Shown: positions 18,716 to 27,380 of the stretch, in pieces
How the letters are laid out: each line of letters begins with the position of its first letter
How positions within the stretch are numbered: position 1 is the stretch's first letter
Assembly: GCF_047219225.1 (NCBI RefSeq)
Contig: NZ_CP178208.1
Coordinates: 62,001 to 126,000, forward strand
Length of the DNA: 64,000 bases
Direction of reading: 5' to 3'
Origin: IMCC45349 sp047219225
GTDB taxonomy: Bacteria; Bacteroidota; Bacteroidia; Flavobacteriales; Flavobacteriaceae
Notes under the pieces: model-generated
Seen by the model: the letters and a program-made list of their open reading frames with translations, nothing else
What the model was told of the DNA's origin: nothing
Databases searched by the model: none
Made by a program: the position numbers and the translations under genes

Positions 18716-19930
18716 ATGAAATTTAAACCAGCAAACAACATTCAAGACTTACAATATTTTGGTGAATTTGGAGGCGTAAACCCTTCTATTTCCGACTCAT
18801 CTACTTACACTTTTTTAGAAGCTAAAACTATGTTTGATACTTTTGAAGGTAATACAGATGGTTGCTACTTATACTCTAGACATACCTCTCCTTCAAACCT
18901 ATATTTAGGCGAAGCATTAGCTGCTATGGAAGGAACAGAAAGTGCTAATGTTGCAGGTTCTGGAATGGGAGCAATTACACCAACATTACTACAACTTTGT
19001 GGTGCAGGTGACCACATAGTATCAAGTAGAACAATTTATGGTGGTACATATGCTTTCTTAAAAAACTTCACACCAAGAATGAATATCCAAACAACATTTG
19101 TTGATATTACTAAACTTGATGTAGTTGAAGCTGCAATTACCGAAAACACAAAAGTAATCTACTGCGAATCTGTAAGTAATCCATTATTAGAAGTTGCTGA
19201 TATTAGAGGACTTGCTGCTATTGCAAAAAGACACAATTTAAAATTAGTTGTAGACAATACTTTTTCACCTTTATCTATTTCTCCTGCACAATTAGGAGCA
19301 GATGTAGTTATTCACAGTTTAACAAAATTCATCAATGGGTCTTCTGACACCATGGGAGGCGTTGTTTGTGGTACATCTGAATTTGTAACATCTCTAAAAA
19401 GCGTTATCGATGGTGCAAGTATGTTACTTGGTGCATCTATGGATAGTTTACGTTCGTCTTCAATTTTAAAGAATATGAGAACGCTTCATATTAGAATGAA
19501 GCAACACAGTAAAAACGCAACGTATTTAGCTAACAAATTTGAAAACGATGGTTTAAAAACAGTTTACCCTGGATTAGCATCTCACCCTTCACATGAAATC
19601 TTCAAATCAATGATGAATGAAGAGTATGGTTTTGGAGGTATGCTTACTATTGATGTTGGTTCATTAGATAAAGCCAATGCATTAATGGAGCTTATGCAAG
19701 AACGTAACCTTGGGTACTTAGCAGTAAGTTTAGGTTTCTACAAAACTTTATTTAGTGCTCCTGGAACTTCAACTTCTTCAGAAATACCTGAAGACGAACA
19801 AGCAGAAATGGGATTAACCGATGGCTTAATTCGTTTCTCTATTGGTCTTGATGATGACATTGAACGTACTTATGAAATGATGAAAGCGTGTATGGTAGAA
19901 TTAGATATTTTACAACCAGAGTTAGCTTAA
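18716..19930 (+). CDS. PLP-dependent Cys/Met-metabolism enzyme, methionine gamma-lyase-like
   Basis: PLP enzyme of 404 residues in the Cys_Met_Meta_PP family. SRHTSPSNLYLGEALAAMEG binds the partner active site, SGMGAI holds PLP phosphate, VVDNTFSP carries the pyridine-binding Asp180, and the Schiff-base lysine is Lys204 in SLTKFINGSSD. Family members include methionine gamma-lyase, cystathionine gamma-lyase/synthase and O-acetylhomoserine sulfhydrylase; the divergent Lrp regulator favours methionine catabolism. I chose ATG 18716 (MKFKPANN) over the in-frame ATG at 18665, whose extra 17 residues look like untranslated leader. Its stop overlaps the stop of the convergent gene. Confidence 0.85.
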   Translation: MKFKPANNIQDLQYFGEFGGVNPSISDSSTYTFLEAKTMFDTFEGNTDGCYLYSRHTSPSNLYLGEALAAMEGTESANVAGSGMGAITPTLLQLCGAGDHIVSSRTIYGGTYAFLKNFTPRMNIQTTFVDITKLDVVEAAITENTKVIYCESVSNPLLEVADIRGLAAIAKRHNLKLVVDNTFSPLSISPAQLGADVVIHSLTKFINGSSDTMGGVVCGTSEFVTSLKSVIDGASMLLGASMDSLRSSSILKNMRTLHIRMKQHSKNATYLANKFENDGLKTVYPGLASHPSHEIFKSMMNEEYGFGGMLTIDVGSLDKANALMELMQERNLGYLAVSLGFYKTLFSAPGTSTSSEIPEDEQAEMGLTDGLIRFSIGLDDDIERTYEMMKACMVELDILQPELA

Positions 19931-20949
19931 CGTCCTTTAATACGTTTCCAAAATACACTTAAATCTTCACTTGATGGAGGTTTACCCTCAAAAGGGAGAG
20001 CATTCCAACGTTCTCCCTCTTTTTTTATAGTAAAACTAAATACAGATGAATTTGGATCACTTTCATTTAATAAAGGATAACGCAAATCATTATATCTAAA
20101 TGTGTTTTCTTCTTCCAAAGGAATTAAATTATAGTAGCCATTACTAAACCATGATAAGGTTTGAATATCTTTATAGTCAGTTGAAACCAAATCATGATTC
20201 TTTGGCAACTTTTGCCAATTTGTAACTATAGAGTCTCTATCTAAAATAGAATACATACCAACATAAAACTCGTTCTTGGTTTCTGCAATTCCATACCAAA
20301 GTACATTATTAAAAATAGTTGGTTGGGTCTGGAAACGTTCGTAAACAATCGCTTCTTTTTTAAGCGAATCCTTATATACAGAATTTATATATAATTTATT
20401 ACCTACTGTTAACAGCAAATAAAAGGTACTGATAGATAATGCCAATTTATTTAAAAAACTGCGTTTTGATGTATTACGTTTATAAAACATCATTATTATC
20501 AATAACAATAAAAATGGAATGGTATAAATAGGATCAACAACAGATATTGTATTAAAGGCTACTCTATAATTTGTAAAAGGTGCTAATAACTGTGTGCCAT
20601 AAGGAGTAAAACTATCTAAAATAGGATGTGTGAAAATGGATAAAAAGAACAACCAAGTCCAATCTTTATGTGTGGTTTGCCCCAATCGTTTTCCTCGATT
20701 ATATAGCCAATGGAACAAATATCCAATCAAAGGAGAAAACACTATAGAAAAGACTATAGAGTGCATAAACCCTCTGTGAAAAGCCATAGCATCAATCTCG
20801 TTACCATGCAACCAGCTACCAATAAATACATCTAAATCTGGAATAGTACCTCCAATAGCTCCAAATAGCAGTGCTTTGTTACCAATCTTTTTACCTAAAG
20901 CTACTTCTCCACAAGCAGCACCTAAAACAATTTGAGTAAGTGAATCCAT
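19927..20949 (-). CDS. Membrane-bound metal-dependent hydrolase (YdjM-like)
   Basis: Inner-membrane protein of 340 residues. The N-terminal domain has MDSLTQIVLGAACGE, GTIPDLDVF, HRGFMHSI and HPILDSFTPYGTQLL, the conserved His/Asp set of the YdjM/LexA-binding membrane hydrolase family (DUF457-like), with three to four membrane helices. The C-terminal 150 residues are a periplasmic or cytosolic beta-rich tail special to the Bacteroidetes version. Start ATG 20949 gives the conserved MDSLTQ; the longer frame adds an unsupported 17 residues. Its stop codon overlaps that of the lyase gene on the other strand. Confidence 0.8.
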   Translation of the reverse strand: MDSLTQIVLGAACGEVALGKKIGNKALLFGAIGGTIPDLDVFIGSWLHGNEIDAMAFHRGFMHSIVFSIVFSPLIGYLFHWLYNRGKRLGQTTHKDWTWLFFLSIFTHPILDSFTPYGTQLLAPFTNYRVAFNTISVVDPIYTIPFLLLLIIMMFYKRNTSKRSFLNKLALSISTFYLLLTVGNKLYINSVYKDSLKKEAIVYERFQTQPTIFNNVLWYGIAETKNEFYVGMYSILDRDSIVTNWQKLPKNHDLVSTDYKDIQTLSWFSNGYYNLIPLEEENTFRYNDLRYPLLNESDPNSSVFSFTIKKEGERWNALPFEGKPPSSEDLSVFWKRIKGR

Positions 20950-21033
20950 AAATAATTGAAACAAATGTACATAACTAATTTCATTTGCAAAGGTCTTCAC
21001 AAAATCGTAACATTACAGAACAAATTTTGCAAA

Positions 21034-22506
21034 ATGAGCGATAAAAATATATCCAAAATAGATATTGACAAACAAGGCATTGTTGAAAATAAAGAACTAA
21101 ATATTTGGGAAGCCCTTATTCCTGTTGTATTGCTAATGGCTTTATTAGCTTACAACATATTTTTTGTTGATGGTCAAGAATGGTTTGGTACTTACACCAA
21201 TCAAATAATTCTATTAATGGGTGGAGGCATTGCTGCTATTGTTGGTTTTTACAATAAAGTTTCTATCTCTTTAATGCTACAGGAAGTTTGGGAAAACTTA
21301 AAAAGTATTTTTGTCCCAATTTTAATTTTGCTACTTGTTGGTGCTTTAGCAGGCACATGGCTTGTTAGTGGTGTTATACCTGCTATGGTATATTACGGCT
21401 TACAAGTTTTAAGTCCTGAAATATTTTTACCAGCATCAGTTATTATAGCTGCACTTATCTCAATTGCTACTGGTAGTTCTTGGACAACCTCAGCAACAGT
21501 AGGTATTGCTTTGATTGGCATTGGTAGTGCATTAGGTATTTCTCCTGGAATGATAGCTGGAGCAGTTATTTCTGGAGCTTATTTTGGAGATAAAATGTCG
21601 CCATTAAGTGATACAACAAACCTTGCTCCTGCAATGGCTGGAACCGATTTGTTTACACATATAAGATACATGACCTTAACTACTGTACCTACAATTATTG
21701 TAACACTTATAGTTTTCACTATTTTAGGATTCAATTTAGATGTAAGCGGTAATGCAGATGTTAGTAACCTACTAAGCACAATAAACACTACCTTCAATAT
21801 CACGCCTTGGCTATTCTTAGTTCCCTTAGCTGTAATTGGTCTAATTTTAGCAAAAACAAAACCATTAATTGCTTTAGGTGTAGGTGTTATTTTAGCTGCA
21901 ATTTTTGCTTTTATATTTCAACCAGAAATACTGTCTAGTATCTCTTCTTCTAGTTTTAAATCAATTATAAATGCAATTTTTGTCGATACAGAAATTACTA
22001 CAGACAATGAGAAGCTAAATGAGTTATTTACTGCCGGAGGTATGAAGGGAATGCTTTGGACAATTTTCTTAATTTGTTGTGCTATGGTATTTGGTGGAGT
22101 TATGGATGCCATTGGTGCCTTAGCTAGAATTACTAAATCTCTTTTATCTATTGCAGATTCAGTATTTGGTTTATTTGCAAGTACAGTTATTAGTTGTTTA
22201 GGTTTAAACATTATTGCTAGCGACCAATATCTAGCCATTGTAATTCCTGGAAAAATGTTTAAAAAAGCATACGAAGATAAAGGATTAGCACCAGAAAACT
22301 TAAGTAGAACCTTAGAAGATTCCGGAACTGTTACCTCTGTGCTTGTTCCTTGGAATACATGTGCTGCATACCAAAGTGGTGTTTTAGGTGTTGATGTGGC
22401 AAGCTATTTTGCATATGCTATTTTTAATTGGCTAAGTCCGTTTACAACATTATTATTTGCTGCATTTTCTATAAAAATCAAACAACTTACAACCAAATCA
22501 GCATAA
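21034..22506 (+). CDS. nhaC: NhaC-family Na+/H+ antiporter
   Basis: Inner-membrane antiporter of 490 residues with about 11-12 hydrophobic helices. Conserved NhaC features include SWTTSATVGIALIGIG, GAYFGDKMSPLSDTTNLAPA and the duplicated half NIIASDQYLAIVIPG plus LEDSGTVTSVLVPWNTCAA. It exchanges Na+ for H+, fitting a marine bacterium. ATG 21034 (MSDKNISKID) is preferred to an upstream in-frame ATG whose 26 residues would overlap the divergent hydrolase start. It is probably monocistronic. Confidence 0.9.
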   Translation: MSDKNISKIDIDKQGIVENKELNIWEALIPVVLLMALLAYNIFFVDGQEWFGTYTNQIILLMGGGIAAIVGFYNKVSISLMLQEVWENLKSIFVPILILLLVGALAGTWLVSGVIPAMVYYGLQVLSPEIFLPASVIIAALISIATGSSWTTSATVGIALIGIGSALGISPGMIAGAVISGAYFGDKMSPLSDTTNLAPAMAGTDLFTHIRYMTLTTVPTIIVTLIVFTILGFNLDVSGNADVSNLLSTINTTFNITPWLFLVPLAVIGLILAKTKPLIALGVGVILAAIFAFIFQPEILSSISSSSFKSIINAIFVDTEITTDNEKLNELFTAGGMKGMLWTIFLICCAMVFGGVMDAIGALARITKSLLSIADSVFGLFASTVISCLGLNIIASDQYLAIVIPGKMFKKAYEDKGLAPENLSRTLEDSGTVTSVLVPWNTCAAYQSGVLGVDVASYFAYAIFNWLSPFTTLLFAAFSIKIKQLTTKSA

Positions 22507-22563
22507 CTTATAGCTAAATAAAATTTTTAGATTACAATACTATTAAATACTAGTTCTTCACAC

Positions 22564-22571
22564 TATATTTG
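22564..22571 (+). promoter_or_regulatory. -7 promoter element of the peroxiredoxin gene
   Basis: TATATTTG matches TAnnTTTG exactly and lies 34 nt before the ATG. No TTG -33 element stands at the expected spacing, suggesting an activator or non-canonical promoter. Confidence 0.5.
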
Positions 22572-22605
22572 CAATAGAAATTTAATAATTAAAAATATAA
22601 ATAAA

Positions 22606-23238
22606 ATGGCTGTATTAGTAGGACAAAAAGCACCTAAATTTAACGCACAAGCAGTAGTAAATGGCTGCGAATTTGTTGAGAATTTCTCACTTGATCAATA
22701 CTTAGGAGAAAAGTATGTAGTATTATTTTTCTACCCTAAAGATTTTACATTTGTTTGCCCAACAGAATTACACGCTTTCCAAAGTAAATTAGCAGATTTC
22801 GAATCAAGAGGTGTTGCTGTTGTTGGTGTATCTACTGATACTGAGCAATCTCACTTTGGTTGGTTACAAGTTGAAAAAGGACAAGGTGGAATTAAAGGTG
22901 TAACTTATCCTTTAGTTGCTGATACTAACAAAACTATTTCTGCTAACTACGATGTTTTAGCTGGTGAAACTTATTATGATGATAACGACATGTTACAATC
23001 TGAAGGTGAATTAATCGCTTACAGAGGTTTATTCTTAATTGACAAAGAAGGAACTGTACGTCACCAATTAGTTAACGATTTACCATTAGGTCGTAACGTT
23101 GATGAAGCTATTAGAATGGTAGATGCTTTACAATTCTTTGAAGAAAACGGAGAAGTTTGTCCAGCAAACTGGAGTAAAGGTCAAGAAGGTATGCAAGCAG
23201 ACCACAAATCAACTGCTGAGTACTTAGCAAAAAACTAA
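22606..23238 (+). CDS. 2-Cys peroxiredoxin (AhpC/Prx1 type)
   Basis: Thiol peroxidase reducing H2O2 and organic peroxides in the cytosol, 210 residues. The peroxidatic Cys51 lies in FTFVCPTEL and the resolving Cys185 in EVCPANW, with Arg140 in the expected region. A short insert around residues 118-137 (LAGETYYDDNDMLQSEGE) between the conserved YDV and R-G-x-F-x-I is characteristic of Bacteroidetes homologues. A strong terminator follows, and tpx lies downstream with its own leader, giving a small peroxide-defence cluster. Confidence 0.95.
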   Translation: MAVLVGQKAPKFNAQAVVNGCEFVENFSLDQYLGEKYVVLFFYPKDFTFVCPTELHAFQSKLADFESRGVAVVGVSTDTEQSHFGWLQVEKGQGGIKGVTYPLVADTNKTISANYDVLAGETYYDDNDMLQSEGELIAYRGLFLIDKEGTVRHQLVNDLPLGRNVDEAIRMVDALQFFEENGEVCPANWSKGQEGMQADHKSTAEYLAKN

Positions 23239-23260
23239 GATATATCTTATAATATTTTTA

Positions 23261-23291
23261 AAAAGCCGTTTTTAATAAAACGGCTTTTTTA
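23261..23291 (+). terminator. Rho-independent terminator after the peroxiredoxin gene
   Basis: AAAAGCCGTTTT-TAAT-AAAACGGCTTTT perfect hairpin followed by a T run. Confidence 0.9.
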
Positions 23292-23368
23292 TTGCTAAAA
23301 ATTTCTAAAAAAGCATTAATTCAAATTTAATATCTCTATTTTTAAATTTCACTATAAAACTAAAAATC

Positions 23369-23875
23369 ATGGCTACAGTAACCTTAAAAGGAAATCCTAT
23401 ACAAACTCTTGGTGAACTACCTAAAACAGGCAGTAAAGCACCAAACTTCAATCTTACAGCAGTAGATTTATCAACTAAATCTTTATCTGATTTTATTGGT
23501 AGTAAATTGGTTTTAAATATTTTTCCAAGTATAGACACTGGAACATGCGCTCAATCAGTTAGACAATTCAATAAGGAAGCTAGTGAACTTAAAAACACAA
23601 AAGTACTTTGTATTTCTAAAGATTTACCATTTGCTCAGGCACGATTTTGTGGAGCAGAAGGATTAACTAATGTTGTAAATCTATCAGATTTTAAAACTGG
23701 AGAATTTGGAAAAGATTATGGTTTAACTTTTACAAATGGACCTCTCGAAGCACTACACTCTAGATGTATTGTTGTAATCGACGAAAATGGTATTGTTAAA
23801 CATACGGAACAAGTATCTGAAATAGTAGACGAACCAAATTACAAATTAGCCTTAGAAGCCCTTTTAGATGACTAA
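23369..23875 (+). CDS. tpx: Thiol peroxidase
   Basis: Atypical 2-Cys peroxiredoxin of 168 residues. Peroxidatic Cys60 in SIDTGTC and resolving Cys94 in RFCGAEGL match the known Tpx positions. It reduces lipid and hydrogen peroxides with thioredoxin. Its end overlaps the start of dgkA by 8 nt, indicating coupled translation. Confidence 0.95.
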   Translation: MATVTLKGNPIQTLGELPKTGSKAPNFNLTAVDLSTKSLSDFIGSKLVLNIFPSIDTGTCAQSVRQFNKEASELKNTKVLCISKDLPFAQARFCGAEGLTNVVNLSDFKTGEFGKDYGLTFTNGPLEALHSRCIVVIDENGIVKHTEQVSEIVDEPNYKLALEALLDD

Positions 23876-24236
23876 AAAAGATTCATTTCTAATTAACAGA
23901 TTAAAGAGTGTTAATTATGCTTTTAAAGGTGCTTTGTTACTTTTAAAGACCGAAGCTAGTATTAAAATTCAATTTTTCATTGGCATATTGGTTACTATTG
24001 CTGGGTTTTATTACAATATATCTATTACCGAATGGATTATGCAAATTTTTGCTATTGGGTTAATTATGAGTATTGAAGGTGTAAACACAGCTATAGAAGC
24101 CATAGCAGATTTTATTCACCCTGAACATCATGAAAAAATTGGACTCATAAAAGATGTTGCTGCAGGAGCTGTTTTTATTGCAGCCATAGCTGCAAGTATA
24201 ATTGGTTTATTAATTTATTTACCTAAAATTTTTTAA
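23868..24236 (+). CDS. dgkA: Diacylglycerol kinase/undecaprenol kinase family protein
   Basis: Small trimeric membrane kinase, 122 residues, three membrane helices. The catalytic helix SIEGVNTAIEAIADF corresponds to the ELLNSAIEAVVD motif of the family, and KDVAAGAVFIAAI is the second signature. It phosphorylates diacylglycerol or undecaprenol for lipid recycling; the Gram-negative context does not by itself settle which. The ATG lies inside the tpx end (8-nt overlap). Confidence 0.9.
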   Translation: MTKKDSFLINRLKSVNYAFKGALLLLKTEASIKIQFFIGILVTIAGFYYNISITEWIMQIFAIGLIMSIEGVNTAIEAIADFIHPEHHEKIGLIKDVAAGAVFIAAIAASIIGLLIYLPKIF

Positions 24237-24271
24237 AATAATATTCATTTAGGATAAACGTTTGTAATTTG

Positions 24272-24279
24272 TATTTTTG
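24272..24279 (+). promoter_or_regulatory. -7 promoter element of ftsK
   Basis: TATTTTTG matches TAnnTTTG, 20 nt before the ftsK ATG. Confidence 0.45.
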
Positions 24280-24299
24280 TTTAAATCTAACAATCATTA

Positions 24300-26726
24300 A
24301 TGGCCAAGAAAAAAACAACCAAAACTAAGACTAAAAAGAAGTTAAAAAAACCTAGCCTAAATCTGTCAAGTCAGCAAAAGCTAGTATTTGGTAGTTTTTT
24401 ACTTATTCTAGGTATTCTACTATTTATCTCTTTTCTATCTTACTTTTTTACTGGTCAAGCAGATCAAAGTATTTTAAGCGAATTTACATCTAGAGATGTC
24501 GAAGCAAAAAATTGGCTAAGTAAAATTGGTGCTTGGGTAAGTGATTTGTTTATTTACAAAGGCTTTGGTATTGCATCTTTTATATTTTCTGGACTAATAT
24601 TTATTTCTGGAATTTATGTTTTATTAAACATTAATAAAGCTAGACTTCAAAGGCATTGGTTTTGGGGTACATTAATTGTTATTTGGACCTCTATTGCTTT
24701 TGGGTTTTTATCGTCTAAAAATCCTTTATTAGGAGGCACTATTGGTTACGAAATCAATTTATTCTTAAAAGATTACATTGGTAGAATTGGTACAGCTCTT
24801 ATATTAGTTTTAGGTTTAATAAGCTATCTAGCTATTAGATTTAAACTAACACCTCAACATTTTGGAAACGCTTTTAAAAGAGCTAAAAAAGAAATGAAAG
24901 CTGAATTTAATGAAGAAAAAGAAGTTGCAAACGAAAACCCTACAATTCCTATTGACAACAACTTGAGTGCAGAAGCAGAAGAAATCAAATCTGCGTTTGA
25001 AATTCCTCTAGAAAACTTAGAACCAACTATAAAAAACCATTCTAAACCAAAAGAAAAGGTTTCCAAAGAACCAAAAGTTGAAGAAAAAAAGCTAGAAGTT
25101 GAAGTTGCTCCAGAAGAAGCTATTGTTAAAGAGGCGGTTGAAATGAAGGTCGAAACTGTAGCTGAAGAAAAATCAGAAACAGATAATCTAGCAGATAAAC
25201 TAGTTGAAGATTTTGGGCGCTTCGACCCTACCCTTGAACTTGGAAAGTATCAATTCCCAACACTAGATCTTCTAAAAAAATATGATACTGAAGGCATTAC
25301 CATAAATCAGGAAGAATTAGAGGAAAACAAAAATAAAATTGTTGAAACTCTCAGCAATTATAAAATTGGTATTTCAAGTATTAAAGCTACAATTGGTCCA
25401 ACAGTTACACTTTACGAAATTGTACCAGAAGCAGGTGTACGTATTTCTAAAATTAAAAATTTAGAAGACGATATTGCTTTATCATTAGCTGCTTTAGGAA
25501 TTCGTATTATTGCACCAATTCCAGGAAAAGGGACTATTGGTATTGAAGTGCCTAATAAAAATGCAACAATTGTGTCAATGCACTCTGTAATTGCCTCTCA
25601 AAAATTCCAAAAATCTGAAATGCAATTACCAGTTGCTCTTGGTAAAACTATTAGCAATGAAACCTTTGTTGTTGATTTAGCCAAAATGCCTCACCTTTTA
25701 ATGGCAGGAGCTACAGGTCAAGGTAAATCTGTAGGTTTAAACGCAGTACTAACCTCCTTACTTTACAAAAAACATCCTGCCGAAGTAAAATTTGTTTTAG
25801 TTGACCCAAAAAAGGTGGAACTTACGCTATTTAACAAAATAGAAAGACATTATTTAGCTAAACTACCTGACAGTGAAGATGCCATAATTACAGACAACAC
25901 TAAAGTAATTAACACACTTAATTCACTTTGTATTGAAATGGATAATCGCTACGAAATGCTAAAAAATGCATTTTGTAGAAACATTATAGAATACAACGAA
26001 AAATTTAAAGCAAGAAAACTTAATCCTAATGATGGACACAAGTTTTTACCATATATCGTTTTAGTAGTCGATGAATTTGCAGATTTAATTATGACTGCTG
26101 GTAAAGAAGTAGAAACTCCTATTGCGCGTTTAGCTCAATTAGCACGTGCTATTGGTATACACTTAATTATAGCCACGCAACGCCCTTCTGTAAATGTAAT
26201 TACAGGTATTATTAAAGCCAACTTCCCTGCTAGAATTGCCTTTAGAGTAACCTCAAAAATAGATTCTAGAACCATTCTTGATGGTGCTGGAGCAGACCAA
26301 TTAATTGGTCGTGGAGATATGCTTTACACTCAAGGTAATGATATGATACGTATACAATGTGCCTTTGTTGACACACCTGAAGTAGAAAAAATAACTGAAT
26401 TTATTGGTTCGCAAAAAGCATATCCAGATGCTCATTTACTGCCAGAATATGTTGGAGAAGAAAGTGGCACAAGTCTTGATATAGACATTTCGGATAGAGA
26501 TAAACTGTTTAGAGAAGCTGCCGAAATTATTGTTACAGCACAACAAGGCTCTGCATCATTATTACAACGTAAATTAAAATTAGGTTATAATAGAGCTGGT
26601 CGTTTAATAGATCAATTAGAAGCAGCAGGCATTGTAGGACAATTTGAAGGTAGTAAAGCTAGACAAGTTCTCGTTCCTGATTTATTAGCCTTAGAGCAAC
26701 TTTTAGAAAATGAAAAGAACACTTAA
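24300..26726 (+). CDS. ftsK: DNA translocase FtsK/SpoIIIE
   Basis: Septum-bound ATP-driven DNA pump that clears the chromosome terminus during division; 808 residues. Basic N-terminus, then four membrane helices (about 30-180), a charged Glu/Lys-rich linker (190-310), and the motor: alpha/beta domains with Walker A GATGQGKS (about 470-477), LVVDEFADL Walker B near 595, and LARAIGIHLIIATQRPSVNVITG. The C-terminal gamma winged helix (LLQRKLKLGYNRAGRLIDQLEAAGIVG) reads KOPS-like polarity sequences. It opens a likely operon with lolA and the LptF/G gene. Confidence 0.96.
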   Translation: MAKKKTTKTKTKKKLKKPSLNLSSQQKLVFGSFLLILGILLFISFLSYFFTGQADQSILSEFTSRDVEAKNWLSKIGAWVSDLFIYKGFGIASFIFSGLIFISGIYVLLNINKARLQRHWFWGTLIVIWTSIAFGFLSSKNPLLGGTIGYEINLFLKDYIGRIGTALILVLGLISYLAIRFKLTPQHFGNAFKRAKKEMKAEFNEEKEVANENPTIPIDNNLSAEAEEIKSAFEIPLENLEPTIKNHSKPKEKVSKEPKVEEKKLEVEVAPEEAIVKEAVEMKVETVAEEKSETDNLADKLVEDFGRFDPTLELGKYQFPTLDLLKKYDTEGITINQEELEENKNKIVETLSNYKIGISSIKATIGPTVTLYEIVPEAGVRISKIKNLEDDIALSLAALGIRIIAPIPGKGTIGIEVPNKNATIVSMHSVIASQKFQKSEMQLPVALGKTISNETFVVDLAKMPHLLMAGATGQGKSVGLNAVLTSLLYKKHPAEVKFVLVDPKKVELTLFNKIERHYLAKLPDSEDAIITDNTKVINTLNSLCIEMDNRYEMLKNAFCRNIIEYNEKFKARKLNPNDGHKFLPYIVLVVDEFADLIMTAGKEVETPIARLAQLARAIGIHLIIATQRPSVNVITGIIKANFPARIAFRVTSKIDSRTILDGAGADQLIGRGDMLYTQGNDMIRIQCAFVDTPEVEKITEFIGSQKAYPDAHLLPEYVGEESGTSLDIDISDRDKLFREAAEIIVTAQQGSASLLQRKLKLGYNRAGRLIDQLEAAGIVGQFEGSKARQVLVPDLLALEQLLENEKNT

Positions 26727-26727
26727 A

Positions 26728-27372
26728 ATGAAAAATTTATTAATAGCATTAGCACTAGTATTTAGCTCAACTCTTTTTGCTCAAGATACATCTTCAGAAG
26801 CAAAAGCACTTTTAGATGAAGTCTCAACTAAAGTAAAGAGTTATGATAATATATCTTTAGATTTTAAATATGTTTTAGTTAATACAGAAGAAGACATTAG
26901 ACAAGAAACACGTGGTGATGTTATCATGCAAGGTGATAAATATGTGTTAAACATCTTAGGAATTACAAGAATTTACGATGGTAAAACGTTATACAGTATA
27001 AGTCCAGAAGATGAAGAAGTAACAATTTCATCTGAAAATACTGATGATGAAAATACCATTACACCAAGCCAAATGTTATCATTCTATGAAGATGGTTATA
27101 CTTACAGTATGGACATTGTACAAAATGTAAAAGGCAGAAAAATTCAGTATGTAAAATTAGTTCCTATGGATTCTAGTTCTGAAATAAACCATGTGTTATT
27201 AGGTATTGACATCAATACTAAACACATCTATAATTTAATTGAAGTTGGTAGTAATGACACAAAAACTACATTGACTGTTAATTCTTTTAAAACAAATGAG
27301 CCTTTATCAAAAAGCTTGTTTACTTTTGATGCCAAGAAATACAGCGATTATTACATCAATAAACTAGACTAG
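26728..27372 (+). CDS. lolA: Outer-membrane lipoprotein carrier protein LolA
   Basis: Periplasmic chaperone that ferries lipoproteins to the outer membrane; 214 residues. Signal peptide MKNLLIALALVFSSTLFAQ and the half-barrel beta pattern (VKSYDNISLDFKY, RGDVIMQGDKYVLNI, RIYDGKTLYSISPEDEEVTI) match LolA. The ATG at 26728 lies 1 nt after the ftsK stop; an in-frame ATG at 26710 would add six basic residues and overlap ftsK. No LolB is expected in Bacteroidetes. Confidence 0.85.
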   Translation: MKNLLIALALVFSSTLFAQDTSSEAKALLDEVSTKVKSYDNISLDFKYVLVNTEEDIRQETRGDVIMQGDKYVLNILGITRIYDGKTLYSISPEDEEVTISSENTDDENTITPSQMLSFYEDGYTYSMDIVQNVKGRKIQYVKLVPMDSSSEINHVLLGIDINTKHIYNLIEVGSNDTKTTLTVNSFKTNEPLSKSLFTFDAKKYSDYYINKLD

Positions 27373-27380
27373 ATTTTCTC